In this document: positions 35,052 through 46,130 of the stretch, piece by piece
How positions within the stretch are numbered: position 1 is the first letter of the stretch
How the letters are laid out: each line of letters opens with the position of its first letter
Assembly (NCBI GenBank): GCA_014218235.1
Contig: CM024766.1
Coordinates: forward strand, 73,707,207 to 73,771,206
DNA length: 64,000 bases
Source of the DNA: Colocasia esculenta
Taxonomy: Eukaryota > Streptophyta > Magnoliopsida > Alismatales > Araceae
Reading direction: 5' to 3'
Program-made: the position numbers and the translations under genes
Notes under the pieces: model-generated
What the model was told of the DNA's origin: nothing
What the model saw: the letters and a program-made list of their open reading frames with translations, nothing else
The model's database searches: none

Positions 35052-38000
35052 TGTAACACCCCAGAAATTTAGTGATTTAAAAATTTTTAGAAATAAAGGG
35101 GAATAAATAAATTCCGCAATTATCGGAATGATAAAACTTACGTACTATTATCGTACGAGAGAAAACACATCGGAACAATTCCGTAAAAATCATAAATCAA
35201 CCCCAAATATTGTCCCTAAGTGTTCTACGAAGGAATTCGTGCAACAAAAAATCTGATTGGTCGAGTGTACGTCACACTTGACCAAGTTAACCGAATTAGG
35301 AAACTAAGTCGGAAAAAAATTATTAACACGAAAAAATAACCCAACCATAAATTAAATAAACATATTTGAGAGACTTTCAACACCATGCATTAATGACCCA
35401 TTAACAAAATTGGGCAAATGAAGCACATTTGGCCCAAGGATAAAAATTTAGACAAGAAAGTACCCAGAAATTCGTGTATGTAATTATGCAGTGATTAGGG
35501 AGGGCAAATTAGGGTTAAAATTAGTGGTAATGGCCATGCATGGCAACCCAAATCATGGCCAACCCTATATGGCACCTTCCCATGGTGTAGCTACCTGCTT
35601 TGGGTGAGAAAATCCCAGATTTTGGAAAGTAAAAAGCAGAATTCGCAGCCCCCTTTCCTAGTCCCATTAGGACATGTGAATACACCCTAAATCTATAAGA
35701 ACTCGTCACTAAACTCTTGGGGAAGGCTTGGCAACGAGTTGGGGTCGTTTGGAGGCGGGCTAGGGCTTTAGAGGAGGAGGAGAAAGGCTGGGAACCAGAG
35801 TTTCATCTCTCTTCATCCTCTGCTGCGTCCAGAACGTCGACTGGTCTTAGATCATCATAAAGGTAGGTGTTCTCGGGCCAAGATTAAAGAAAACATATAC
35901 CATCTTGTAGAGCTTTGAGTCTATGTTCATTTGCACTTGATTTGCCCAATTTTCATGGAGTATTAGTCGTTTTCCCTAAGTCGTGCACAGTTAGGGCTTT
36001 TCCCGTTCTTCTCATTATGCACATGATTTGATACCAAATTAGACTAAACTTCCTTAATGAAAGTTATTATACTCATAGTCACAATCATCTTTCACGTTTA
36101 ACATTTTGTCTAAATGTCATTAGTTAGAGAGTTATAAGTGTGGTAAGAGGGTTGTTGCATGAAACTACGTCTACAGATTTCACTTGTCTTCTACGTTTGA
36201 GTTTAACTTGATTAAAGACTATCAAACCCTCATTATGTTTCTAATTTCGATTTACTGGAAGCACCTTTGCATGTCTAGATTAGTTTAAAACCAGTTTCGT
36301 TAATTTTCATGCACTGTACAATTTGTTCTCTATTTTGAAACACCATGTGTCAATGTAAGGCAGTTCTGGACCGCAATCCAAGAACTTGTCCTTTCTCTAT
36401 TGGATTTAGGTGCAGACCCTGCGAACGTGATGGCCCGATAGGCCGCGTTCTGAGATCTTGTCGCGACAGCATACCCTATCGCGTTCTGAATACGACGAAA
36501 CGCTCCGTCGCTACCTTGCTGCCTGATCTGACTGCCCCGTTGCGTTCTTCACACACCTCTGTCGCGTTCTATTCCCGACCCGTCGCGACCCTCATTGGGG
36601 TCCGTCGCAACCTGACCCCGGGTCTGATAGCCCTGTCGCCTTCTTCATATGTACCCGTCGCGATCTACCTGCCTGATCTGACAAGCCTGTCGCGATCCTT
36701 ACAAGGCACAGTCGCGTTCTGATCTGACTCCATCGCTACCTGTACAAGTGACCGACGCGATCTCAGGATTTTTACATAAAACCTCCTGTTTTCTCGCAAA
36801 TCTTACCCTATGTACCCGAGGTCTGTTTAACATGATATTTAGTGTGTAAATTGCATGCCTTGGGTCTGATCGTTACATGATGTCTACTAGTATGTGCATG
36901 ATGTTATATAGTATGCATGGACCTAAAAGTAATCAACCCATTGAAAAACGGTAATGATATGAATATGATTCTAATGTGTAATTGTGATTGAGCTTACGTT
37001 CATTGGATTATCTTGTGATCTTACTTATTGTCAATTGATATGATAAGAATATGATATGAATGTGAGGATGAATACATGTTAGTATGGACTTGTTAGTGGA
37101 GTTTATATCATGATTTGCATATGAGTTTCAATAGTTATATGCTTTCCGATGTTCAATTAATTATTTGTCAATTGCATACATGTTAGGAATGATTCGTGAC
37201 ACGTCACTTACACCTTTGCATGAATAGGCACACCCTTCTTGGGGAATTGAGAGCTCTCTGCCGGTCAATCCGAATCGGCAAGACTAGCGATCTTTCCTTA
37301 AGACCTCCGTAAGTCTCCGCTCTCTATGGATTCCCACATAGAGGCCGAGCTGGTTGTACCATGAAGTACCCGGGAGATAGTAAGCACATGTTCCGCATAT
37401 GATCTGTCATTAGTCATCCTCACGTCAAGACATTAATGAATTATGAAACATAAGAGACATCGTTATACTGCCCATTTGTTCTCTTGAGCTTTTGTCATAC
37501 ATCGACTCTATGAATAATCATGTCTTTCTTACTTTGAGCTTGTCATTGAAACTCCGTGGCCATAATATGAATATGTTTGTTCGGCACAATATGGGACTAA
37601 AGTCCATTTGACCAATGCCTGTGCAATAGGGGCCCTGTCTGGTCTTGGGAAGAGCGCCCCAACGTACTTATTAACCGCGGGAGTATGGACTTGTGGTGCT
37701 TGGCATGGCACTGATACGATATGCAAGATTTGTGAGAATGTGCTTTTGTTTGATATGATAAGTTTGATTTGATATGATATGATAAGATTTGATATGATAA
37801 GTTTGATCACGTGAATACGTGATATATGTGAATATGGCCAATTCATTTTGATATAATTCTACTCTTGAAATATCTGTCTATTGTATATGCAACTCATCAT
37901 TTGATCTGATATGATATCCGTTCTATTCCGCTATTCAATCTCTTAGTATTGCATGCATTGCCATCATATTCATGTGCATATCTGCCTATTTAAAATGTTA

Positions 38001-38420
38001 ATCACGTATACTAGTGCTCGCACGATATTGAGATGTAAATCCTACTGAGCTAGTTCGCTCACCCTATCATCCTGCCCTTTTCAGGTAGTGATGAGGAACC
38101 AGTAGAGTCCGATGGGGCAGGACAATAGTGATGAACACCCGACGTTGAGAAGATGAAGTATTAGGAATAGATATTTGAATAGTATATGTATTAGGGACGC
38201 ATTTTCATTTGAATAATGAACCCTTTTGGTCGGTTCTTCTTATGTAAGGTTGTCACTAGTTGAATGGAATGAAATAAAGTATACTTTTGGTGACCATATT
38301 ATAGCCTTAAATGTGTTATTATATTCAATTGTGACTCTGCGCTATTCAACTGTGATATGCCTATTTGTATCGTTCACGTCTCTCGGTATTTATTCCGCTG
38401 CTAAATATCAGGGCGTGACA
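35052..38420 (+). repeat. 3' LTR of element C
   Basis: A 3369 bp LTR, the partner of 27064-30444. The CG-centred array at about 36420-36770 keeps more CG sites than the 5' copy. It ends GGCGTGACA and is followed by target copy TCTCC. No gene is present. Confidence 0.95.
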
Positions 38421-38425
38421 TCTCC

Positions 38426-39878
38426 TCCTACTTCATTCACCTCTCTTCATCCACACACTCCACCATCCTTCATCACCATTATTCTGGAGGGTGCTCGTGT
38501 TCAAGGCCATGACATTCAGAACATTAAAGTTGAGTTTGAAGAAGCCATTCTTCACTCAGTCCTGTCCGTTTCCTCTCATGTTCATAGGACATGTTCTCCT
38601 AGTCCTGCCCCCCAAAAGAGAAAAGTTTCTAAGGAGCTTGCTCTCTCCTCTGAACCTCGATTCCCACCTCTTTGGTTCTCTCTTTCTGTTGTAAATAGAA
38701 GGAGATCTCTCTACTGTGAATACTTACAAAAATGTACCTTTGCTGCACTTTTTGGCCTTCCTCACCTCAATCTCACAGATCATCTGCATATTGTTCTTCC
38801 TCTCTCTCCATTATCCAAAGCTGATCAATCCAAAGTCTTCTCCTCAGCTGGGTCTAAGACTGAAGACCAGTGGACTCGGGGTAATCAGTCTCTCTACAAG
38901 AAGTTTGCGCTTGCCAGATCTGAACGGTTCCCACCCTCAAACCACCCTCTCACATTGACTGAATGGTTTGTCCTCCACCATAGAAATACTAGGGGACCCT
39001 TCATCCAGAGGGAAATCAAGTTAATCTGGCACTTCAAGATGTTCAATGATTACCATTTTGTCAATAAACTTCCAGAAATTCAGCTTGGCCAATTCAGGGC
39101 AGCTATTGCTCAGCTCAAAACTGAAAATCCAGTCAACACTTCTCTTCAAGTGGATTTTTCTACACTTAAGCTGCCAGAGATTGTGTTTCTCCCAAAGCTA
39201 CATTCTTTTCTCATGGACTGTGTTGTGGGTCCTACAATCATTGAAAGGTTTGCTAGAGTCATGGCTATAATCACTATTCAGCAGGGAGCTCCTCTTACTT
39301 TCCACCGATTTTTGTTCAGAGAATATCACAGGGGTTCCATCAAGTTCGATGTCTTAGCTCCTCTCTTGTCTGAGTGTGAAAGACACTTCCTCTCTGACTG
39401 GGAGAAGCACTATCACCTAGCTGCTCAGTAGTTGGATACTCTGAACCTCTCCCTGGCCAGATCCAACAAACCCTCTCTATCTGCTGAAGAATTCTTGGAT
39501 CTCAACTCCATTAATTTGGTTCAGGACCCTTTTGCCATTTGGGTTGAGCGGTACAAAATCTATGTACCCCTAAAGTGGGAACTGTTGCAGCACAAAATTT
39601 TCTACCCTCTTTCCATTGATAAGTTTCTTCAGGATGCTAGTTTTGGAACCACTAGCTTATTTCGGACATCTCTTGGAAAAGATGAGTATGCCAACTTTCT
39701 TGAAGCTCAGAGGCAGCTCCACATCCAGAGACTCCTTCCAAATATGGCGCCTTCTTACAACATCAGTTGGGGTGCTTTTAAGAATTTCTCTGAAGAGCAA
39801 GAACTCCAGGTTTGGCCAATCATTACTCGCCATGATCCTCTTCTGTCTCCTGCCTTCTATATTTCTGACCCCCATTAA
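38426..39878 (+). pseudogene. SIRE-like third ORF, segment 3 (C-terminal domain)
   Basis: This is the end of the ORF begun at 12462. After excision of both nests and one copy of each target duplication, the three segments total 3609 bases, an exact multiple of three: about 1202 residues and a stop. The segment has one in-frame TAG at 39429-39431 and ends with TAA at 39876-39878. It encodes a folded-looking, aromatic-rich region (for example 'EYLQKCTFAALFGLPHLN', 'HHRNTRGPFIQREIKL', 'WERYKI'-like stretches). I cannot assign it to a family, and I see no signal peptide or clear membrane helix. It sits where SIRE elements carry their envelope-like ORF. Confidence 0.72.
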
Positions 39879-40085
39879 GTAATCGAATTTGTTGATTTGA
39901 CTCCCATTTATCTTAGTCTCTTATCTTCTATCTTTCTTTGGCTCCTTATATTTCTTTTTGCTTAATGACAAAAAAGGGGAGAAAATATTCTGAAATACAT
40001 GCTTTAAAATTTTCTAGCAAATTCATTTCAGAACATTTACACTTGCATATCTTTATGTTTTTGTCATCACCAAAAATGGGGAGAT
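39879..40085 (+). other. 3' untranslated region and polypurine tract of the SIRE-like element
   Basis: About 200 bases, T-rich then A/G-rich. The last part, CACCAAAAATGGGGAGAT (about 40068-40085), is the likely purine tract. It has the same form as CACCAAAAATGGGAAGAT before the copia-2 3' LTR (55436-55453). Confidence 0.75.
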
Positions 40086-41927
40086 TGAGGATCAGTCCAT
40101 CTCCATAAATAAATTATCTTTTATTATATGTATTTTTGGTGATTAACAAAACCATTGAAAATATTATCCAACATCTTTCTCTGAAGTTGATAGGCATCAA
40201 GTAAATTAAAATCAGTAAGTTATCCTCACTCACTATTATTTGAAGTTCAAAGCATGAATTTTGTCTAAGTATACACCGACTCTTTTAATAAAACAACGAT
40301 TTCATGATCGATTTCACTTAAACAACGATTTCATCATTGAAACAACAATTTCATGAACGATTTGATCACTTAAACAACGACTTCATAGAAACAACGATTT
40401 GGCCGCTACAACGATTCTGTTAAAGAACGATTTGGTCGCTGCAACGACTCTGTTTCACTTAAACAACGATTTGGTTGCTATAACGATTTGAGTGCTGCTA
40501 CAACAATACAACGACTTCCTATGAAACAACGATTTTACTGAAACAACGATTTTGTCTGTACATCAATTTTATTCATATAGCGATTGTGTACAAAACAACG
40601 ATTTCACTATATTTATACATGGATTATGGTCACATCGACTCTATTTCATCATAGATTTTATTTGTATGTTTATGACAACGATTTCATGAATATATCAACT
40701 CTCTTCACAATGATTATGATTTAAATAAAGTGTCATATACTTTCATTATCTTTTTAGATAATCTTGAAATTAATTATCCTTCATGATATTCAAATGTATT
40801 CCCTTTGAATCTCTGTGGAGTTCAAGTCTTCCCATGTATAACATTGTATCTTGTGCTCTTGAGCATTTATTGTGCTAGTACATATCACTGTACAAAATAT
40901 ATATGTGTGCTTTCTACTCCTGTGTTCTTTCAACAAAAGCTTTATAGGGTGACAGAATGGCATTTCCTTTTTGGCGAATTTTCTTATTGCATGCCATCTA
41001 ACGTTGACTGATGGCTTAGAGATAGTTGAGCTGTCTATGTTTTAGTATTTATTGTGCACAGATTTCTGCTAGTATCACACCCTACAACGTTGGACAAACA
41101 AGAAGCAAAAGATATCTGGATGATCCTTCTCTGTGTGCGTGTCTCTCTGGGCATTTAATGGCTACAGGTATTCTTGGTACCCACGTTGGACCATACTCAA
41201 CTTGCGTACTTCAGACATAGAGACAACGGATACTTCAACGGCTATATTCTCAAGAGAAGATATATAGAAGACCAACGACTCCATGCAAGATAACTGGTTA
41301 TCCCTTGGAGCACCTTGTAGAAGAGCTTGTTCATTCAGGCAATCAGTCTTTAACTCTTAAGCTCTCCACAACCATCTGCTTAGTCTTTTGAGAGCTTGTG
41401 AAAGATCTAAGAGAATCCACCACCGCAAATCTTTGTCTCTCAGACCTCGCCTCAGATCAAGCAATCCTATAAGCTTAGTCTAGGGGCCATTCACTCTCTA
41501 CTCATTCTTCTTGAGTGCTCCTCTTCGGTTGTGAAGAGAAGACCTATTGTTGAATAGGTGGATGTTTCCCTTTGGTAAGAAGGAAGACCTGTTGCATCAG
41601 GTGTTGGTTGTACCTCTTTGGGTAGAGAAGAGAAGGCCAACTGTTGTTGGATGTGTAAGAGTCCTTAAGGGGGACAGTACCCTTATTTAGTGAAATCCCA
41701 AGTTGTTGCTTGGGGACTGGACGTAGGACTCCTTGGGATAGGAGATCTAAACCAGGATAAAATTTTCTGTTGTCTATGTGTGCTTGCTTGTTTGTCTTTA
41801 TTCCACACTAACTCTAACTATCGAACTTAGTGTTTTCTATCAAGCATTTTATTTATATGTATTATTCTAAAAGTGTTTTCAGCAATACATTCACCCCCCC
41901 CCCTCTGGGCTTGCTATCTGGGCAACA
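40086..41927 (+). repeat. 3' LTR of the SIRE-like element
   Basis: An 1842 bp LTR, the partner of 2026-3869, followed by GACCT (41928-41932). It contains the same degenerate 'acaacgattt' array (about 40280-40620) and the block CTTGGGGACTGGACGTAGGACT-like at about 41709-41730. Confidence 0.93.
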
Positions 41928-41932
41928 GACCT

Positions 41933-42579
41933 GTGTTGTTTGTCCGGGTCAATAGCTGGTGTCGCAAACCTATCTTCGTGACTCGTGTTTTGCGTTGCCT
42001 TTCTTTAGCTCGTACTTCTAAGCGTGGTTTGCCGTTTATTTATTAAATTTAGAAGGGAATCATGTTGTTAACATAGCTCTATTTATTTATTGTTATTTTA
42101 AATTCATGCTCAGATAGTGTGGTTAGTTGAGAATAGTTATGCTTTACTCCTGCTTTTCATATGTTAAATGGTTATTTGCTTTTGAGGGAGTTTCCCTACT
42201 GAGCCAATGACTCGTGAGGCTCACCCCTTATTACTTTCAGGTAAGGGAGAGTAGGAGGTTTCACATCCATCTTCTAGTCTGGAGCCGCATCGCAGCAGTG
42301 TTGGGTCCATGCCTCCAGCAGTGTAATTTAATTTTTGTTGTGCACCGGGGTATGCCCTAGGCTTCTGTACTTGAGTTTGACTTTTATTGAAATTTGGCTA
42401 TGTAATCCGTCTGTAAATGTGTGGGAGATGTTCAGTCTTATATATATTCAGTGTGTTCTTTATATTTCTATAAACATGTGTGTTGATATCCTTGGTGAGG
42501 CTTCAGCTTGTTCACGGGAGGCGGAGTCGGTTCAAGCATGTTATTGGGTTAATGGGTTTGATTGACATGGTCCGTCACA
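41933..42579 (+). repeat. Solo gypsy LTR A, right segment
   Basis: This resumes LTR A after the SIRE-like element. It ends GGTCCGTCACA at 42579, followed by ATTGC, the probable target copy (the left copy reads ATCGT). The joined LTR is about 2.07 kb. It holds the block 'gagggagtttccctactgag' near 42184 and the 'tttcaggtaag' acceptor-like site near 42235-42246, both shared with other gypsy LTRs in the window. No gene is present. Confidence 0.83.
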
Positions 42580-43356
42580 ATTGCACCCAAGTAGAAATCA
42601 TCTAAAGCTTTCAAGCGATTTAAGTCTTCTCTAAATGACACAAACATTCAAAGAATAGAGAGAAAGAGCTTGAGCCCATTCACAGAAGATTGCACCCAAG
42701 CAAAAATCATCTGAAGCTTTCAAGTGATTCAAGCCTTCTCTCCTTCTCAACTCTCTCTGTGTGACATTGTAAATCTGGGAGAAAATTGTAGCTTGAGAAA
42801 TTGAGCTTTTTTTCTATTCTTTGTAGCTCTCAAGTTGCTATCAGAGATCAAGGAAACCAAGTTCTTTCCTTCAAAACTTGATCTCAACAGCCTGCTCTTT
42901 CTTCTCTAATGAAGAGCAAGGATATTTCTCTTCTTATGTGAAGAGAGGACTAGTAGAAGTGCTAGGGGTTGTGTCTATTTGAGGGACTGAACTCAGTGTT
43001 TCCCTTGTGTTAAGGGAAGAATCAAACTGGGGTTTGTTCTAGTAGGTTTGCTTCTGAACCTATAAAGGAAGTGGGCTGCCTTCTTACCCGGAAAGGAGAA
43101 GAAGACCAGTAGTGGCTGGGGGTTGTATATCCTTGGGGGGATTGTACCCTAATTAGTAAAATCCCAACATTTGCTTGGGGACTGGACGTAGGACTTCTAT
43201 TTGGAAGGGCCAAACTAGGATAAATCCTTGTGTTCATTATGTGTGATTGCTTTCGCTCATTTAACTTTCATTGCACACAATTTTATTCACTAACCAAAGT
43301 TTCAAGTGTTTTCTTTGATTTCAGATTTCTATGTCTACCTATTCACCCAACCCCCC
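42580..43356 (+). repeat. Right part of the copia-3 LTR
   Basis: This continues 1-597. A unit of about 109 bases starting TGCACCCAAG is repeated at 42582 and 42691, so the LTR carries a local tandem duplication at the point where LTR A inserted. The rest matches the copia-2 LTR at 52300-52900, including the block at 43173-43194. It stops some 30 bases short of the expected LTR end (compare 52880-52927) and joins element D abruptly. Confidence 0.8.
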
Positions 43357-44947
43357 GGTAGTGTCTCCAGATCTTGGAGTTCAAAGACCTTAGAGTCATG
43401 CGCGAGATAGTTGACCTCATAAGTCTTCAGTTGTCTTAAAGCATAGGCAATGACTTTATCTTATTGCATAAGCACACAACCTAAACCAATCCTAGAGACA
43501 TCGATGTAGACTAAGAATCCTCCCCCTTCAGTGGGCAAGGCAAGGACATGGGTAGCAGTTAGACATTCTTTCTATATCTAGAATCTCTTTTCATAGTCTT
43601 TGGCCCACGCGTATGCATTCTCCTTTCTTGTCAGGCAGATGAGGGGTACATAATCTTGGAAAAGTCTTTAATGAATAGTCTATGGTATCCAACCAGTCCT
43701 AGAAAGTTTCCCACTTCATTCACTTTGGTTGGTATCTCCCATTTGAGTATGGCTTTGACTTTGGAATGGTCGACATCCATACCATCCTTGGAGACAACAT
43801 GGACTAGAAAAGAAACTTCTTCGAACCAGAACTCACACTTACTCAGTTTATCATAAAGCTTATTATCATGCAAGATATGTAGAGCTATATTTAGGTGCTC
43901 TTCATACTCTTCTTTGGTCTTAGGGTAAATGAGTATGTCATTTATAAAGACGACCACAAAATTGTGAAGATATGGTCGGTACAAGCTGCTCATCAATTGC
44001 ATGAAAGTTGCAGGAGCATTGATTAGACCAAAAGACATAACAATGAAATCATAGTGTCCATACCAGCTCTTGAAGGCCATTTTGTACCTGTCCTCCTCTT
44101 TGATTCTCATCTAGTGATAACCAGACCTAAGATCAATCTTAGAGAAGTATAGAGCTTCATATATTTAGTCGAATAGCTCGTCGACTCGAGAAAGTGGATA
44201 CTTGTTCTTCATTGTCAACTGATTCAGTTGTCTATAGTCAATACACAGCCTCACATACCCGTCCTTCTTTTTGATGAATAGAACAGGTGCTCCCCATGGT
44301 GATGTACATGGTTTGATAAAAACCCTTCTCCAATAACTCGATTAATTATTCTTTCCACTCCTTGAGTTTAGTAGGGGACATTCTATAAGGTTATCAAGAT
44401 AAAAGGGCAGCTCCAGAACTTAAATCGATTGAGAAATTAACTTCTCAGTCAAGTGGAATTCCTACTAGCTCATCAGGGAAGACGTTAGGGTGATCCTTTA
44501 CTCTGGGCATCTCTTCTACCGTAGGTCCCTTCTTTTCTATCATAACAACGATAAGGAAAGTCACACATCCTTTCCTTATCATGTTGTGGGCTTGCAGGGT
44601 AGAGATCAGGGATAGGCATCTCCTATGTCTAATGCGAGTGGAGATAAGTTTAGGGTGTTCACTAAGGATAACCCTTCTTTCCTCACAATTGACACTAGAT
44701 TCATGGGTGGATAGCCAGTTGCACCCAGTATAACATCATAGCCTCCCATTGGCATGCACACCAGGTTGGTTGGTAAGTTAGTTTCTCTAATTAGAACATC
44801 AGTAGAGGTAAAATATTGATTGAGTTTTGTTTTTTATTACAAAGGTGTGTGATAGGGAATTCACAACCCATAGATATATGCTTAATAGATAGAGTATAAG
44901 CAATGTTTTATGATATGAACTAATGTGTAACACCAATATCAAACAAT
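43357..44947 (-). pseudogene. pol: Element D pol: protease to RNase H, truncated
   Basis: The reading on the minus strand starts with an eroded protease near 44930-44895 ('LFDIG' where D-T-G is expected, followed by a stop), then 'TDVLIRETNLP' and a 'YDVILGA'-like region near 44735. RT follows. The best-preserved frame is 44110-43631, with 'FGLINAPATFMQLM' and 'VVVFINDILIYPKT' at about 43955-43920. The active site there is F-I-N-D, so the first catalytic Asp is Asn (43937-43948). RNase H-like sequence continues to about 43380 and breaks at 43357. Many stops and frame changes lie between 44110 and 44947. The integrase is absent from the window. Confidence 0.82.
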
Positions 44948-45960
44948 TAACTAATGCTAATTGAGAACAGACTTGTAGTGCACCTTCTGCTACTCCACCA
45001 TCTTCTGTGGCTTCTGGTTCTTGCAGGGCCTGTAGACGGCCTTTCTTCTTTTTTTAGTTGAACACTTCTCATGTTTAGCAAGCAGTGGGTATATGGTGGT
45101 CTCGACTTCACAGTGTAGACATGCTCCCATCTTCCTATAGCATTCATCGGTAGTGTGACCAAACTTGTTTCAATGCTTGCAGTTGCCCTTGGATGGAGTA
45201 GAGGGGGTGTTATTCTTTCCATTAGTCTTGGGCTTTTTTTCTTAAGAGGGGCTCTCAATAATACTGAGCGGTCACTTCTTGCCGTTGGACAGCTTTGTGC
45301 TGTTAGAGCCGAAGACTTGCTCTTTCTTTGCCATCCTCCCTTTGATGCCATCAGTAAGGTCAGTGGCATCTTCTAGCAGTTAGGCTTTCTACCATCTTGA
45401 CATATGTTTGGATGTCAAGTGGCGCTAGCTAAGTAATGTATTGTGGTTTGAGGCCATTGAGAAATTACTTAGCCTTCATCTTTTTAGTGTTTACTAAATG
45501 ATTGGCACGTTTCTTTACTTTAAGGTGGAGAATTCTGTTGCCTTCTTTTCTTGGACTTGTTCATAGAAGTACTTTCCGTTGAATTGCTCCTTGAATTCAT
45601 TCCAAGTGAACTGTCCATCTACATGGGTCGCTTTTACTGACTCCCACCAAACGTAGGTGTCTCTCTCTAGTTAGAATGTAGCCAGTAGTAATTTATCTCC
45701 ATCTACACATTGCATGACTCAAAAGATCCTTCCGATATCCCTAAGATAGTGCTCAGCCTCATTCGGATTAGTGGAGTTACTAAACTTTGGTGGGTTCATG
45801 CTCCTAAAGTTGTAGTGCAATTCGCCTTCTCCACTGTTCCCACTACCTTGAGCAGCTTGCAGTAGAGCACGCGTGAGGTCTTGGATAGTCTACTACATGT
45901 CTCAGAGTTAAACATGTTTGGCAACCATTAGGCTACTTAAGTTCCTTCAAAATAAAATTA
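44948..45960 (-). pseudogene. gag: Element D gag
   Basis: Decayed gag on the minus strand. Readable parts include a 'NPPKFSNSTNPNEAEHYL'-type start of the capsid region near 45790, 'WWESVKATHVDGQFTWNEF' near 45650-45595, and 'EQFNGKYFYEQVQEKK' near 45590-45545. A zinc knuckle of C-K-H...G-H-T-T-D-E-C type lies near 45180-45135, with a worn second knuckle just after it. It has several stops and at least one frame change. It follows the PBS at 46112-46130 in the normal order. Confidence 0.75.
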
Positions 45961-46111
45961 AGTATTAGAATGGTAAAGTAATGATAAGTTAGCACGTATG
46001 TGCGTATTCTCTTAGATCCTAACAACGGTCCTACCCATATCTCACATAAGTATGGTAGTTTGACAAGTGTTAAAGCAGTCTGTCCTAGAACCTCCTAGGC
46101 TTAATACATCT

Positions 46112-46130
46112 TAGGCTCTATTACCACAAA
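46112..46130 (-). other. Primer binding site of element D
   Basis: The minus strand reads TGGTAATAGAGCC a few bases after the LTR end. This is the methionine-type site with one change. Confidence 0.75.

Larger units (their letters stand above)
27064..38420 (+). mobile_element. Element C: complete Tekay/Del-type chromovirus
   Basis: The 11357 bp element is flanked by TCTCC (27059-27063, 38421-38425). LTRs 27064-30444 and 35052-38420 start TGTAACACCCC and end GGCGTGACA. A methionine-type PBS, gag with two zinc knuckles, protease, RT, RNase H, integrase and a C-terminal chromodomain are present in that order, and a purine tract precedes the 3' LTR. LTRs of about 3.4 kb and the chromodomain fit the Tekay group. 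The RT active site and several codons are destroyed. Confidence 0.95.
2026..41927 (+). mobile_element. SIRE/Maximus-like Ty1-copia retrotransposon, interrupted by three insertions
   Basis: Boundaries are set by TG...CA LTRs (2026-3869 and 40086-41927), a GACCT target duplication on both sides (2021-2025, 41928-41932), a PBS after the 5' LTR and a purine tract before the 3' LTR. The domain order gag, protease, integrase, RT, RNase H is Ty1-copia. The long gag with two zinc knuckles and the large extra ORF after pol point to the SIRE/Maximus lineage. Solo LTR A-prime (7946-11212), the B/Tat nest (13853-26293) and element C (27064-38420) lie inside it. Subtracting them with one target copy each leaves about 12.8 kb. 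All ORFs are broken, so the element is inactive. Confidence 0.93.
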
